From Coenobita brevimanus (lineage: Eukaryota > Arthropoda > Malacostraca > Decapoda > Coenobitidae): DNA of 64,000 nucleotides. A program made the position numbers and the translations under genes. This document shows, in pieces, positions 1 to 12,178 of this stretch (the first letter of the stretch is position 1; each line of letters opens with the position of its first letter). The notes under the pieces are model-generated. The model made no database searches and was not told the DNA's origin. It worked only from the letters and a program-made list of their open reading frames with translations. Location of the stretch: assembly GCA_032717465.1 (NCBI GenBank), contig CM064632.1, positions 27,724,314 to 27,788,313 of the forward strand, written 5' to 3'.

Positions 1-667
1 ATGTAATTACCATCACCACGCGCGTTAGCGGTTCATTCAGTCCTTTCATTCCCATTGCGGGTTTTATTAGTAATCTATTTACCCATATTTATCTATTTAT
101 TTATTCCCACACGATTTCATTCTGCTTAAAACATTTCGCCAGGAGGGGTTAAGGAGTCATCGTTATCTCTTCAGTATGAAACATCTTTCCTGAGTTGAAT
201 AAATGTGCAGGAAGCTTGATTAAATGAAAAATGTTAATTCGTCCATCTGAAGGCCACGTGAACCTAGCCTCAGGCCCCTATACTTTGCCGGAGAAAGTAC
301 GGAATTGGCTGCTACTTTTTTTTTTTTTTACGATAGTGATAATGATGAAAAAGACGATCAGTAGAATTTAATATATTCCTGGTGATACGTTACTAATGAT
401 AATAGTAAAATAAAGAATAATAATAACGATGCTGCTGCTTCTAATAATAATAATAATAATAATAATTAATAATAGATAATAGATAATAATAATAAAAATA
501 TTGATAATAATGAAGGTATAAATAATAATAATAATACTAATACTACTAATAATAATGATAATAATAATAATAATAATAATAATACTATGATAATGATGAT
601 GATGATGTTTGCAGCAATAATTGTGATAGTATTAATAACAATGATGACTGATAATCTATCTATCTAT
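1..667. other. AT-rich non-coding stretch with AAT/TAA microsatellites
   Basis: No gene is visible. From about 440 to 600 the sequence is dominated by interrupted AAT/TAA trinucleotide runs, followed by a short GAT run and then a CTAT run that ends at the solo LTR. Confidence 0.7.
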
Positions 668-1459
668 TGTTACATAGCCTATGATTTCATCATCCTTTGT
701 GTAATTTTAACGCACAGTATGCTGCATGTTTGATCACGAGCGTGTTCTGCCTCAGTCCCCCCCTTCTACCGTTATAGTAGAGTAAGTCGTTCTTTCTGTT
801 GTTCAGAGCGGGATTGTCAACTCTTTGTCCCCATGGCTTCATTTGCGCGTCCTTCTTACAAGTTGTATCAAGCTCTGCTGGCCCCTATATAATGAGCTCA
901 GTCTCTGCATCATGGCCACTTAGATCTACTCCTCATTTTGTTCACATCTCTGTCCTCCCCTGTACCGTTATTATTATTGAGTGCTCCGGAAGTCTCCAAC
1001 CATCTAGCAGCTGTGTAATTTGAGTATAACTGTTATTGCATTTTTTCCTTGTACTGTATAGCATAAGGTGTTAATTCTTAGGCCTAGTAAGGTTTTTATA
1101 ATTTATGTGGGGTTCTTGGTGTCAGCCATCATTAATAATATTTTGTATCTGTAATAATTTATCTTGCATTAACTGAGCATTACCCAGTGTATTTTCATTT
1201 TATCAGGGCTGACTTAGGTAAATTTACTCTTGCTAATTTCATGTTAATAGAGGCTATTGCAGTTAACCATATATTTAACCTGTTTTTTGCCATTACATTA
1301 TCCTTATGAGTCCTGAATGTTTTGTTGTTAGTTTGAGCATTAAACTTTAACTTGTAATTTTACCTAACTCTTTTGTTTTGAACCTGGAACTTTACGGGAC
1401 AGTAGTGATTTTTAGTATTCTCACTTAAAGTGTACATTATCTTTCTCTGTTCCGTAACA
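668..1459 (+). mobile_element. Solo LTR of the Gmr1-like retrotransposon family
   Basis: This starts TGTTACATAG and ends CCGTAACA, and it matches the LTRs of the two full elements at 21-27 kb and 33-40 kb along its whole length. It is flanked by a 4-bp duplication, CTAT, at 664-667 and 1460-1463. No internal region follows, so it is a solo LTR, presumably left by LTR-LTR recombination. It is 792 bp rather than about 750 because roughly 44 bp of extra sequence sits near 1403-1446, just before the conserved end. The short open frame inside it is not a gene; the same frame recurs in every LTR copy. Confidence 0.9.
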
Positions 1460-2516
1460 CTATCTATAGTCCGACGCCCTAATCCCGCAAAGGGTGGCCG
1501 CAGACAAAACTCCCCCAAGTTGCTCTGTCACTCACCATTTGACTATCCTCCCCCCAACTCACTCCCCCCATCCTCATATACCTCTCAACTCCATCCCTCC
1601 ACCTCATCCTTGGTCTACCCCTCATTCTCCCTCCCTCCACCTCACCTACATACACCCTCTTAGTCAGTCTTTCATTCTCCATTCTCTTCACATGTCCAAA
1701 CCACCTCAGTGTATTTCTCCTAATCTTCTCAACCACATCCACATCCACCCCACAGCATTCCTTCACTTCTTCATTCGTCAACCTGTCCCTCCACGTCACT
1801 CCACATGCTCCTCTCAAGTAACTCATTTCCACTGCTCTCACTCTTGACTTGTTCCCCTCTTGCAAGGTCCATGCCTAGCTTCCATACGTCAGGGTAGGGA
1901 TCACAATACTATCATGCAGTGACTTCTTAACTTCCATACTCACCTCCCTATTTCTCATCACTGCTTTCAGTGTACCAGCAACCTTCCTTCCCGGCTGTAC
2001 CCCTTCACGCACTTCATCCCCCAAAGTTCCATCCTTACTCATCACACTACCCAAGTACTTGAATGCACTCACATTCTCCATATCCTCACCATCCAACCTC
2101 ACTGCACACACTGTGACTTCATTCCTCTCAAACACCATAACTTTACTTTTGTTTACATTAACTTTCAGATTCCTCCTCCTACACACTGTCCCAGATTCAT
2201 TCACCAAACCTTGCAACTCCCATTCATCTTCAATCAACAGTACTGTATCATCAGCAAACAGCAACACCGGAAGCTTCCAAATCTCACCCTCATTCATTAG
2301 AGCCACCCCCACATCCACTGCCCTACCCTGCACCTCCTTTACAACCCCATCCATGTATATATTAAACAGCCATGGAGATATCGCAAAACCCTGTTTCAGT
2401 CCCACATTGAGATCAAAGAACTAACTCAGCTCACCATCCACTCGCACCGTAGCCCTAGCTCCCTCGTACATACTCTTCACAGCACTCAACAATTTCCCCT
2501 CCAAGAATATTGGCAA
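1460..2516 (-). mobile_element. 5'-truncated LINE, family B (reverse-transcriptase C-terminal half)
   Basis: Reading on the minus strand, the fragment begins inside the RT domain just before motif B and runs to the 3' end. Two open pieces are visible. 2405-1875 encodes motif B (GLKQGFAISPWLFNIYMDG), the FADD catalytic motif and a YLGS motif. 1865-1479 encodes the LINE C-terminal segment with the WFGHV and RGRPRMRW motifs. A stop or frameshift near 1870 separates them. The 3' end passes through a conserved CAGACGCC-like block into a CTAT/GATA tail, into which the solo LTR was inserted. Truncation at about 2516 is typical of incomplete reverse transcription. The exact clade is not determined. 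Confidence 0.85.
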
Positions 2517-2580
2517 ATAACGTAAAGCGTTTGATGTTTGCAGTGGAGCGACATGACAGTTTCATACCTTGAATGAATTA

Positions 2581-2630
<50 letters not shown>

Positions 2631-3133
2631 GCCTATTACTTTTGGTGAGGATTTGATCAAAGACAGCCGAATGCCAGATGCCATATATATATTTTTACAA
2701 TATACAGTAGACTGTCATTTGGAGGGAAACTTGGCGGCTGATATCCATAGAGTTTTGCCAATTTTCTTCAACTTTGATATGTAGGTAATTTTTGGCACTT
2801 TCAATAACATATTTTGGCGAGCGATTAGCATTCGGCCCTCGACTGCATTTGCTTCATTTCACCAAAAAACGCCTCATAGTATATCACAGCAGCATCCTAC
2901 CACCACCAGCTCGAGTTAATTCATTATACCTTGGCCCAATCTGATGTCCTCTTGCAACTAATTTCAGGGAGCCGAGTGATAGATGAAGACAGTACCCACA
3001 GCACTTATGACTAGCGCCATATTCTAGTGTTAATCTCTTGCCCCAACTTAGCATTCAAGGTGGAGAGAGAACAATTTAAGGCCAAGTTAAAGCGAACAGA
3101 GTATACCCCTGCTTGAGTCGATAGTCCGAACTG

Positions 3134-3176
<43 letters not shown>

Positions 3177-3247
3177 GAATAGCATCTTCGGACTGAATCT
3201 TCTTTATTCTCGGTCGAAGTAAACTTTTTTCTTGTACTGCGTACCCC

Positions 3248-3310
<63 letters not shown>

Positions 3311-3500
3311 ACAGTATCTAACAAAATGCAATGCTGGCAGTTCGCAGCCTATGAGGTATATACTCCTTTCAGTGCAAAAATTTAAACAAATCAGTGTGTT
3401 CAGTAGACAACGATAAATAATGGCATCATAAAAAAATAAGTATAAGGGATCTTGCCCTTGTTTTTGGCTGAGGCGTATTCCAACAGGCTTTGGAGGTATT
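2517..3500. other. Non-coding, microsatellite-rich interval
   Basis: This holds a GT run at 2584-2627, a GA run at about 3137-3174 and a CT run at about 3249-3309. The GA and CT runs are complementary and about 75 bp apart, so the strand could fold on itself. A minus-strand fragment of the TIR-bearing dispersed repeat lies at 3001-3112. No gene is seen. Confidence 0.7.
3001..3112 (-). repeat. MITE-like dispersed repeat family 1, partial copy
   Basis: Reverse-complemented, this matches the start of the copies at 53.1, 54.8 and 55.1 kb: the CTCTGTTCACTTTAAC terminus, then the TTGAATGCTGAGTT-like and GATTAACACTAGAATATG-like blocks. It stops at the middle of the unit. Confidence 0.6.
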
Positions 3501-3960
3501 GTAACTGTTTCCTCTATAGCGATTAATTCTGCACACCAATTTCCTCTTGTATGTTACTGGTGTAAACTGCGTCGATATTAAGGCCATGGAAATAGCACAC
3601 AAGACAATGGTATCGTAAAATATGCAAAATTAATCGCTAAGGAATTAAGATGAAATATGGAAAATGAGTCGCTATGGATGAAGTACTAAGACCCCTACGC
3701 CTCTTTGACGAGGAAGTTAGGGTGAGGATAAGACGACGTAGCAATACGTCGAAAAAAAAAAAAAGCAAAATCTAGCAGTCAGAGGTGGCATAATATTTTT
3801 TCATTTGCCATAGCGATATATTTTGCATATAACATCTTAACAGTTTCTTAATCATATCGTTTTAATATCGACGTTAGGTTTATGGATAGCGTTGGAGTTG
3901 ATAGTGATGTGTAATGCTTAAAATGAGTCATTGAGGAAAAGGTGCAACGAAGCCTCCTGT
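3500..3960. repeat. Dispersed repeat family 2, two partial copies
   Basis: The block at about 3505-3705 has TAGCGATTAATT near its left end and AATTAATCGCTAAGGAATT / ATGAGTCGCTATGG near its right end, so the ends are loosely inverted. The block at 3790-3955 repeats the motif less well. Related copies are at 28803-28985, 52060-52255 and 54463-54612. No coding potential is seen. Confidence 0.45.
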
Positions 3961-4145
3961 TGATACTTTTTGTAATGGCGTGAAGAAGTTACGGGGAGGG
4001 TAAAGTGACTAATATTTTGTGTGTCGTACGGCTGCCAAGGAGGACGGACAGGCTGGCCGTCGGGTCTGGGTGTTTCGGGGGAAGAGGGAGGGGGGCAGGG
4101 AAACATGGCGGGGAACTTACCAGAGGCTCTGGAGGGAGAGAGAAC

Positions 4146-5430
4146 TAGAGATGGAAAACTCGATTCACTTTGGTGACTCGAGTTTTTATGAGTCACTCAC
4201 CGAAGAGAATCGGGTAGTTGAGTCACTCGATTCACCAAGTCAGTAGCCTGGCTGCGCCGCTGCAGCAACAGTTTTTTTCGCCAGCCGACTAGCCGAGCAC
4301 GTCGGTGATGGGCGAGAGAGCGTAGCTCGCTCGCTCAACACTAATCATTGAATGTTGCCAACTCCCTCCTATTCATACTATGGACCTGATGCAAGAAAAT
4401 TTTAATTATCGGGGTAAAGAATGAAACCTATATTACATAAAAAAAAAAAACTTTACTATTCCGATAAACAAATTTAATAATGACATATTTAGAGCAAAAA
4501 TAAACATAATCCATTAAACTGTGGCAGTTAAATTCTATCTTTCTATCTTTTGGCCGACGCCATTATCCTCGATGGGGTTACCAAAACTGAATCGTCTCTA
4601 AACCAACCTTAAAAAAACTGAGGCACTGAGAGGACTGCATTAAAAAAACGTTAAAAACGTTAAGCCATTCTGAGGTGATGTAAATAGATTTAAATTATTA
4701 GTAGGATAAAGAAAAACATTTAGATTGCTTAATAAATTATTATTTTATTGCTAGAATAAAACAGAAATGAAAAACACAGCGACCTGTTATTTAAAATCCT
4801 TTCCAATTCGTGAGTCCTGGTGACTCGGTGAGCCGGGCCTTGGCCGGGCCCCACCGCATCTGTCCGGGGTGGCCTGAGTCATGTAATTCGAGTTCTACGA
4901 AATCTTGTTCACACTCAATAATCGAGGCTGGAACACGCTGCCTGCAAGTGGTCCTGTGCTATGAGTGGTGATGTGTGCTCACTCTACTGTTCATACCAGG
5001 CAGTGGTGTGAACACTGAGCAATACTTATACCGCGACCGGGTATTTCAAACTCGTGAGTGGTGAGCCGGGTCGGGCCCCGCCACATTTACCCGGAGCGGC
5101 CTGAGTCAGTCGAGTTCTAAAGTTATAAGTCACTCGTGACACTCGTGTCCATAACTCGAGGCTGATACCCGCAGCCTGCCGCGAGCTGAAGGTCTGGTCA
5201 CTAGGTCAGTGAACAGCCAGTGATGATGTGGTATGAGTGGTGGTGTGTCCTCATACCAGGCAGTGATATGAGCAGTGCACATACCACTCTCGAGTCTCAA
5301 CCGAAATATAATGTTAGAATATAAACTAATACTAAGTGAACGAGTTAATGAAAACAATGACTCGATACACCCGATTCAGCGAAAGGAATCGTTCGATTTG
5401 AACGATTGACTCGCGAGTCTTACATCACTA
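4146..5430. mobile_element. Non-autonomous hAT-type DNA transposon (1285 bp)
   Basis: The element begins TAGAGATGGAAAACTCG and ends in the inverted form CGAGTCTTACATCACTA, giving imperfect terminal repeats of the TAGNGATG kind common in hAT transposons. It is bounded by an exact 8-bp duplication, GAGAGAAC, at 4138-4145 and 5431-5438, which is the hAT target-site length. Inside are two related segments of about 230 bp each (around 4808-5025 and 5045-5300) that share GAGCCGGG, GGCCTGAGTCA and CATACCAGGCAGTG blocks. No transposase frame is seen, so it would need one supplied in trans. Confidence 0.85.
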
Positions 5431-5439
5431 GAGAGAACC

Positions 5440-7325
5440 AGTATCACTTCGGATGTGCGGTAGGGTACATGCAGCTCCCGTCTCTAATCATCCACGTGGA
5501 CGGGAGTCTCTCGTCCTCAAACCAACACCTTTAATGGGAATTATAATTGGTTGTTCGAAACTGCTTGGAGTATTGTCTTCACTGAGAAATTTCTGGAACG
5601 GCGCTCCTATACCTTGTGCTGAAATATATACGGTTTTGCAGTAACCTCGTCAGTCGCTGGGAACTGTATGGAAATTATATGGACGAGTAGAGTTAAACCG
5701 TCATCGTCTAAATTAATTGGCAGGGAAAAAGAGATATAGCTTGCTTTTCTGTCTGAAAGTGCTAAAAACTTATTCACATTTACATCTCCCATCCCTACAC
5801 CCGTAACGGTGAGTTTATGTGATCATGTTGAGTTTTATGTATATTGTCATGACTTACCATTCGCGAACATACACTGAAATACATGCACTTCTTCCCGTAT
5901 AACCAAGTGACCTGAAAGTGTATATATTTTAAGGTCGTTGTGTTCATTAGGAAAGAAATTAACTTTCGCTCTCCTCTAGCGAAAAAAAAAAGTCCCACCG
6001 CAATACCTGGACGTGTGGATATACATGCAGTTATACCGTCTACTGCAAACTGGTAAACAAAACAGAAAAAAAAAAAAAAAGATAACGTTGTCTGATACAT
6101 AAATGTGTGAATATTGTCGCTTACTAATTGTCTTGCACGGAACGGTACACTTTCTTACACGTAAACAAAGATGTATGTAATTTAGTACGCCTATATAATC
6201 TGGCAAAGAAAAAACAACATGCTTCCTTTTTCTAACGTACGAAATTATATTTATACCTCTGCTGCCTAGTCACATCTGGCAGGGAAATCACTGATAAGTT
6301 TGCTCCCTTACCTGTGTGCAAAAAATACACGTAATTTTTTGCCCCATACTATCACCTGACGAGTAAAAACACTGATAAGGTTGCTCTCGTACCAGAACGC
6401 GCAAAAATATACCCTCTTTCATCGCCTATCATAAAAAAAAAAAAAAAAGTATTACAGGACCAGCGCGTTCGAATCGCTGCGTGTAAAGCATGACGCAGCG
6501 CATTTATGAGTAATTAATTTCGCCCCCCAAAATAAAAACCATGGCGATAACATGATCATGTCAGTTGGCTTAATAATTATTCGCTATTTTTTTGTGTATC
6601 TCTTGCTCGGCATTTACGGTGTTTATTTGTTATGCAAGTGAAGTGATTATTAACGTGATTCGAAATTTAGTCAAGCAAATTAGCCAACATTTTACCCTAA
6701 CGGAAATATGGAAGTAGTGAAAGTTCCATGAAAGGTAAAGTATGCGAATGTGTAATAAGAATTTTAGCCTGACAACGCATCCTGACGTCTAGAATTACGT
6801 CATGAAATTTTGAGTGGACAAGTTAAAGGTGCATGGGGCAGCGAGGCTCAGGTGTGAAGTTCGTGTGACCGCGGGTGTTAGATGTTGGTTCGGAGAAAGC
6901 TTGGAAACTCTATATTGATTTTAATGGCCTTGCGAGTGTAATTCGTTGAGGGAAATTACTGTAAACTGATTGGAGGATTTAGTACGAGGAAGTGCCGTGA
7001 ACCCTTAACGTGACGTCGTCCTTTGAAGTTAAATAAGAAAAAAAAAAAGTTAAATGTAAGGGTTAAGGGAGAATAATTAGCCTACCGTGAAATCCAGTAG
7101 TCTTGACAATATTCGTGTAGAATTTCATATGAGACTGATACATAAACATTCTTTTATACTAGAAGGTGTGAAATCCGGGACTTAAGACGAACACAGTGTG
7201 AAATTCTTTAAAAGTCAAGAAAAAAAAAATACTGTGAAATTTCTAAGGTTAAGTATGAAAAGTCAGAGAAATAATTTGACTCTGAGATCCTTTGAAGCTT
7301 CATGACGAGCAGTGACAGCGAAATA
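5440..7325. other. Non-coding interval
   Basis: Mixed AT-rich sequence with several short poly-A runs (about 5980, 6065, 6434 and 7038). Short open frames near 5450-5640 and 5800-6200 have no recognisable motif or splice context. I see no gene or classified element. Confidence 0.55.
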
Positions 7326-7330
7326 AACCG

Positions 7331-9580
7331 GGGCCCGGATGCACAAACGGCCTTAAGGCTACACACGGCCTTAAGTCGGGTAGTTTAAGGCCGTAGGTCG
7401 CTAAGGCCCATGCACGAAGCACTTACAGGAGGGTAAGCCCCGGTAAGGCCGCCTCAGCCGCTGAGGCTGGGTCGGAGCAGCCTTACTGTATTGAGACCCG
7501 TATATAAAGTAACTCCGATTTGATATTCTCTATAGGACAAACCGGACCAAACTTGTTATTGTTTATCTTGGTATGGAGTTGATGGTTGCCTGTAAACTAG
7601 ATCGTGCTTTGAGAAGGGAATGAAGGTTTCCTGGATCCACTGAACCCCCATAACATAAATGATTAACATGCATTGAGACAATATCAACTCCCCAGGAGCA
7701 AATTTCTTCGTTTAACAGAACTTGAGCCTCATACTGGGAGTGTCATGCTACACTCCCATGCCATTCTTGCCTACATAACAATTTTTGGCAACCCAGGGGA
7801 ATTTTCAGAGTGTTGTTGGAGAGTGGTATTCATCAGTCAACAAGTATATCCAAAGTGATATCATGTGTGACAGATGCTTTATACAGGAAATGACAGAAAA
7901 ATTAAGATGCCCAGTGCTTTGCTGAGAAGAACAAAGACTAGAGGGTTTCCACAGTATAAATAATTTTTCTAAAGTGCTTGGGTCCCCCATGAGAAGAGAG
8001 GGAAAGAACACATCCCCAGTATCCCTGCTTGTAAAGGGCAACTAAGGAGGAGCCTTTTTGTTTTCAGTCCTTCATTCCTAACTGTCCTCTTCTGTCTTCT
8101 GTCCTACCCCCTTTTCTTGATGTTTGCATGTTTCTTATGGTCTTTATTTTTCCTCTACTTCTGCTTTACCATGCATCCATATTATGGGTTGGTGATAATT
8201 CTTCTTTGTTAACTTCCTAAAGTGCTTGGAGCAATGGATTGAACCCTCATACCAATTAAGGCCCCAGATCACAAAGAACATGTATTTGTCAGTTGCAATG
8301 GGTTCCATTCACTGGATGTGTAAGTTGTGACAGCAACAAAATGATATTGAGCTGTAATTACAGATATCCTGGCAGCAATCACGCTGCCTATATCTGGGCT
8401 AATGCTAACCTCCACCGGAGATGTGAACCAAGGTGTCTATGGTGACAGTTTTCTGCTAGGTAACTGTGGTTGCTGATTACTTTGTGTGAAGTTAGACAAT
8501 GGTTAGGTAAAACATGGCAAACAATAAGTTCCCGTTCATATTGCTATTTTGTTTCTTTACTCCTAAACCCTCCGATCTTACTAATGTTTTAAAGGTTGTG
8601 TGGGTGTAATGCTGGAGTGCTTTTCATTGCACCCGACATTGTTTTCAAGTAATTACTGGTACTTCACTTGCTTATCCTTGACTGTTCTGTTAATGTTACC
8701 GGCATTGGGTGAAAATAAGGTACTGTATAGAATGCCTAGGTATTCGACAGAATGTCTAGCATTCTTTGGCAAGGTATGAAATAAGCTTATTTCATTCTGA
8801 CTTTATACATTTTACCTGGGGATTTTATTAGAGTGCCTAGGTATTCTGTAGAATGTCTAGCATTTTTATGGCAAAGTATAATAAACAACAAGGGGTTAGG
8901 CTGGGATAATCTAGGTTAAGTTTAAGTTAGGTTAGGCTAGGTTAGGTTAGGCTAATTTAGAAGAGCGGTTAGGCGTTTACCTAAATTAACCTAACTTAAC
9001 CCACCTATATCGAATTTGAACGAAGCCTAGACTATCCCAGCCTAACCTAACCGCAGTCTAAATTAGCCTAACATACTGAAATAACAGATTTCACATTTGC
9101 CGGTTTGCTACAGTTTGGTCGTTTCTCACTTTGCCTAAAACAAACACGGTAATCTACAGACTACCATGGAAATGTGTACAGATGATTTTCTTAGATCTTG
9201 TCTTGAAATTTTAGCATTACATAGTTTACCTAGGCATTCTATGGGACGGGTTTCCCCACATTGCCGGTAACATAAACACTCGCTCTCGCCTCTCACCCCC
9301 TGCTGATTCATGAAGCTCTGTGATTAGCCCAGTGTTTCTGTGTTCTGCCGTCTGATTGGTCGGAAGAGTCTCAGCTGACGCACGAGATTTCCCCAAAAAC
9401 ATTCCCTACAGTTAAGGCTAGCCTTAGCTAAGGCCAATGCACTAAACTTAAGTCAGCCTTAAGACAAGGCAAGGGGTCATCGTGCATGGGCCTTAGAGGC
9501 AGCCGTAGGGCCGCCTTTAATATTTCATTTAAGGCCAGCCTTAAGGCTGCCATCCGACGGAGTTTTGTGCATCCCTGCCC
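7331..9580. mobile_element. Long-TIR, non-autonomous DNA transposon candidate (about 2.25 kb)
   Basis: The left end reads GGGCCCGGATGCACAAA and the right end, reverse-complemented, reads GGGCAGGGATGCACAAA. Beyond this first block the two ends (7331-7460 and 9410-9580) share several inverted TTAAGGC-type words and a common TAAGGCCCATGCACGA block, so each terminus is a complex subterminal repeat of about 150 bp. The interior has no transposase frame. I could not resolve a target duplication, so the superfamily is open; the GGGC...TGCAC terminus would be compatible with PIF/Harbinger. Confidence 0.5.
8890..9075. repeat. TTAGG-like inverted repeat
   Basis: This is a run of GGTTAGGCTAGGTTAGG-type words on the plus strand (8890-8960), followed about 40 bp on by the complementary CCTAACCTAACC words (8985-9072). 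It lies inside the long-TIR element. The words resemble the arthropod TTAGG telomere repeat but are degenerate and inverted. Confidence 0.6.
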
Positions 9581-9984
9581 GGACCTACGAACGGCTACAG
9601 TTACATCCCTCTCGATCTTCCAAAGCGTAAACACAACAGATAATTACTGTGAATTAATTGAAAACCTAAACACAAACCATCCTTTCAACCAGATACAAGT
9701 TGTATAGTGTTTTTATGAGACAGAATGTTTCATTGAAATTTTGTGTGTGAAATCCTTTACGGCTTAACCATAATTAACTTTTGAGTCCTGCGAAGTAAAT
9801 ATAGAGAAGCTTCCAGTGACCTCCATAGTCTGACGGAATTGCTACATTGTTTAATTTCGGATGAGGTTTGACAAGGGAAACTGTTAGGCAAACTGTTCAA
9901 CAAGGAAAATATATTGTTTATGCCATCGTACGAATGTATAAAAGAAATTGTTTTGCAGAGTCGAAACTAGACTAAAAAAAAAAA

Positions 9985-10730
9985 AAAAAATGCATGGCAG
10001 TCTTAAATGCAAGAGTACTTCATCAGTTTCATACATTTGGTAAGAAAATTACATGGCAAATACTTAAACAAGTCAAAGAAATACAACGCTTCAAAACAGA
10101 TCAAGAAAACCGTATCTTATATCAAGCTATCAACGCAGACTCCAAGGAAATAAAATCGAAAAATCGGAAAAGTGGGCTAAGAAAATTGTAAGCAAAGTCT
10201 TAAGACACATTAAACAAGCTGTATACCAAATTTGGAAAGTCTTAGAAATACACATATGCCAAAATTATGAAGCAACTCTCAAGAAAATCATACACCAGAA
10301 TCTTGAAGCAGGCATGGAAATGAATACTTTAGGAAGACATGTATCTGACTCTTGAAACAAGTAATTAGAAAGTCCGAGAACAAAGACTTGAACCTTATTT
10401 AGAAGTCTGTAAGCAAAGCCTTGAGACGGTATTAAAGAGAATCATATGTCTACAAAAATGTCTTGAAATAGAAAAAACTTTGACTAAAATCTTGAAAAAA
10501 AAATTGCCTACCAAAAATCTTGAAAATAAGAAAATCGTGTATTAAAAACTGGATCAAGCTTTGGATAAAATAACATACAGAAATCTTAAAGAAAAAAAAA
10601 AGCTTAATAAATATCGAATAACAAAATTTTGAAACTACGGCAAAGTCTTGTAAAAAGTTTTGAGAAACAGTATGCAGTCTTGATACAGACTTTTAAGACA
10701 CCGTATGGCAGTTTTAAAAAATATTTCGTC
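9985..10730. repeat. Degenerate A-rich repeat with recurring TCTTGAAA words
   Basis: The interval is purine-rich and the word GTCTTGAAA or ATCTTGAAA recurs roughly every 40-50 bp. This suggests an old tandem array. No splice sites or stable frame were found. It lies directly 5' of the candidate signal-peptide exon. Confidence 0.35.
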
Positions 10731-10852
10731 GTTGTTTATAACTCGCGCTGGCAACGTTGCTGTAAAGAAATCAACTGGCGAAGTCATTAAGTGTCTACAC
10801 GGTGTCTTTAACTCGTTCCGCAGTTTACGTTCGTCACACTGACCCTCGAACC

Positions 10853-10964
10853 ATGGGCGTGATGTGGGTGTCGCGTGGGCGGCTGTGGGTGACCATGGGC
10901 TTGCTGATGGTGGGGTGGCTCTCGGTCTTCTCAACCTCGGTCTCGGCGGACACCATTCCCCTCG
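10853..10964 (+). CDS. Candidate first coding exon encoding a signal peptide
   Basis: An ATG in a good start context (GAACCATGG: A at -3, G at +4) opens a 112-nt frame that ends at a consensus donor, CTCG|GTAAGT. The donor sits at 10965, so the exon ends in phase 1. The 37 residues are a short basic N-terminus, a hydrophobic stretch (GLLMVGWLSVFSTSVSA) and a likely signal-peptidase site after VSA, followed by DTIPLG. That fits the start of a secreted or type I membrane protein. The mature N-terminus DTIPLG is reminiscent of the ligand-binding start of ionotropic glutamate receptors, but this is a weak guess from six residues. No downstream exon was identified; the following kilobase would be intron with repeats. 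The exon is clearly more GC-rich than its surroundings. Confidence 0.55.
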
Positions 10965-12104
10965 GTAAGTTGTAAAGAATGTATGTTATTCCTCTTTTTA
11001 CTCTGGCTTGACCAAAAATTGACGTCTCTGCATCTTGAATGCAAGTTTATATTAACTGATTAACACTAAGATATCGTGAGAGTCACGAAGAGGTCCTATG
11101 GGAAGTATATAGAATTGTACACTTTTTTCTGCTGCTGAACTACGTGAAATCAGATGCAAAATGAAGAACGTCAGTCTGATGCAAAATGGAAATCTGAGCC
11201 ATACTAAAATGTAAAGTGTATGGACTGGATCCTCACGAACAAGCTCTACCATAGTTCTGATGATATCCCGCAGGAGTGTTTGTTTTCACCTGACAGAACT
11301 GGGCCACTCCCACAACTTCAGTGTTAAGTCGTGGCTGCATGATATATAGTGAGCCTTCGTTATTAAGTAAGAATGAGAGTCCTTGGTTACTGGTCAGATT
11401 TACCATTACTACACTTGGCCAACAACTATGATGAAAAGGACCAGAGATCTTTGTCAGGTTAGGGCAAACACATAACAGTTTCCCGCCTGCCTTCCTTGAC
11501 TAGAGCCTCATGAATTATTCTTCTGTTAGATCCCCATATCCCAACACCTATTACTTAGTCTGGCTCATAGCGCTTCTTCATATTACTTACCTAATTGGGT
11601 TATTTTGTTTAATTGTGGTTGCTCATGTTCCTACCCGTTTATTTTATTTTGGTTCATGGTGGTTCTTCTTGTCCCGAACTCTGATTTGTTTTGGTCCGCA
11701 TCATAGTTCTTCATGACGCTGGTGCTCCCCTTCCACTGTACGTCTTCCAGTCACTGTTACGAATCTTTTCCTATGGTCATGGGGTTAGATTTGCCAGCTT
11801 ATGACCAAGTCTTTGTCGCATTTATTTATTTACTTATTTATTTTTTCTCTACAGGGAGAACAGTAGCGGTGACAAGATTCGGTACTCACTTTTCCTCCTC
11901 CTTACCTACAGTAGTTCAGAACCAGTTCAACGTCGTATCCAGGCTATTTTCTCTTGCAGGAAGAAGAAGGGTTAAAGAAGGATCATTCTGTGTCTAGTGC
12001 TTGTCTTCCATGTAAGAAAAACAACTCATAGTTAGGACTTGGAATTGATTGTATTTTTTTTTTTAATATATCTTAGCTCACGGATCTTATTTCTGCAAAA
12101 TTTT

Positions 12105-12177
<73 letters not shown>
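10965..12177. other. Putative intron sequence with one MITE-like copy
   Basis: After the donor at 10965 there is a family-1 MITE-like copy at 11006-11222, then unclassified AT-rich sequence with a TTTA run near 11825. A TA microsatellite follows at 12109-12174. Open frames at 11510-11716 and 11713-11997 show no motif and no splice context. Confidence 0.45.
11006..11222 (+). repeat. MITE-like dispersed repeat family 1, diverged copy
   Basis: This carries the ordered blocks of the family: CTTGACCAAAAATTGACGTCTC, ATCTTGAATGC, GATTAACACTAAGATAT, GTCACGAAGAGG, TGCTGCTGAACTACGTGAA and a decayed right end. Confidence 0.55.

Positions 12178-12178
<1 letters not shown>

Noticed and set aside
7673..8041. 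Short frames inside the long-TIR element as transposase remnants
   Set aside because: No DDE or other transposase motif is visible on either strand.
8890..9075. Interstitial telomere (TTAGG)n
   Set aside because: The words are degenerate, short and inverted inside a transposon-like element, not a clean telomeric array.
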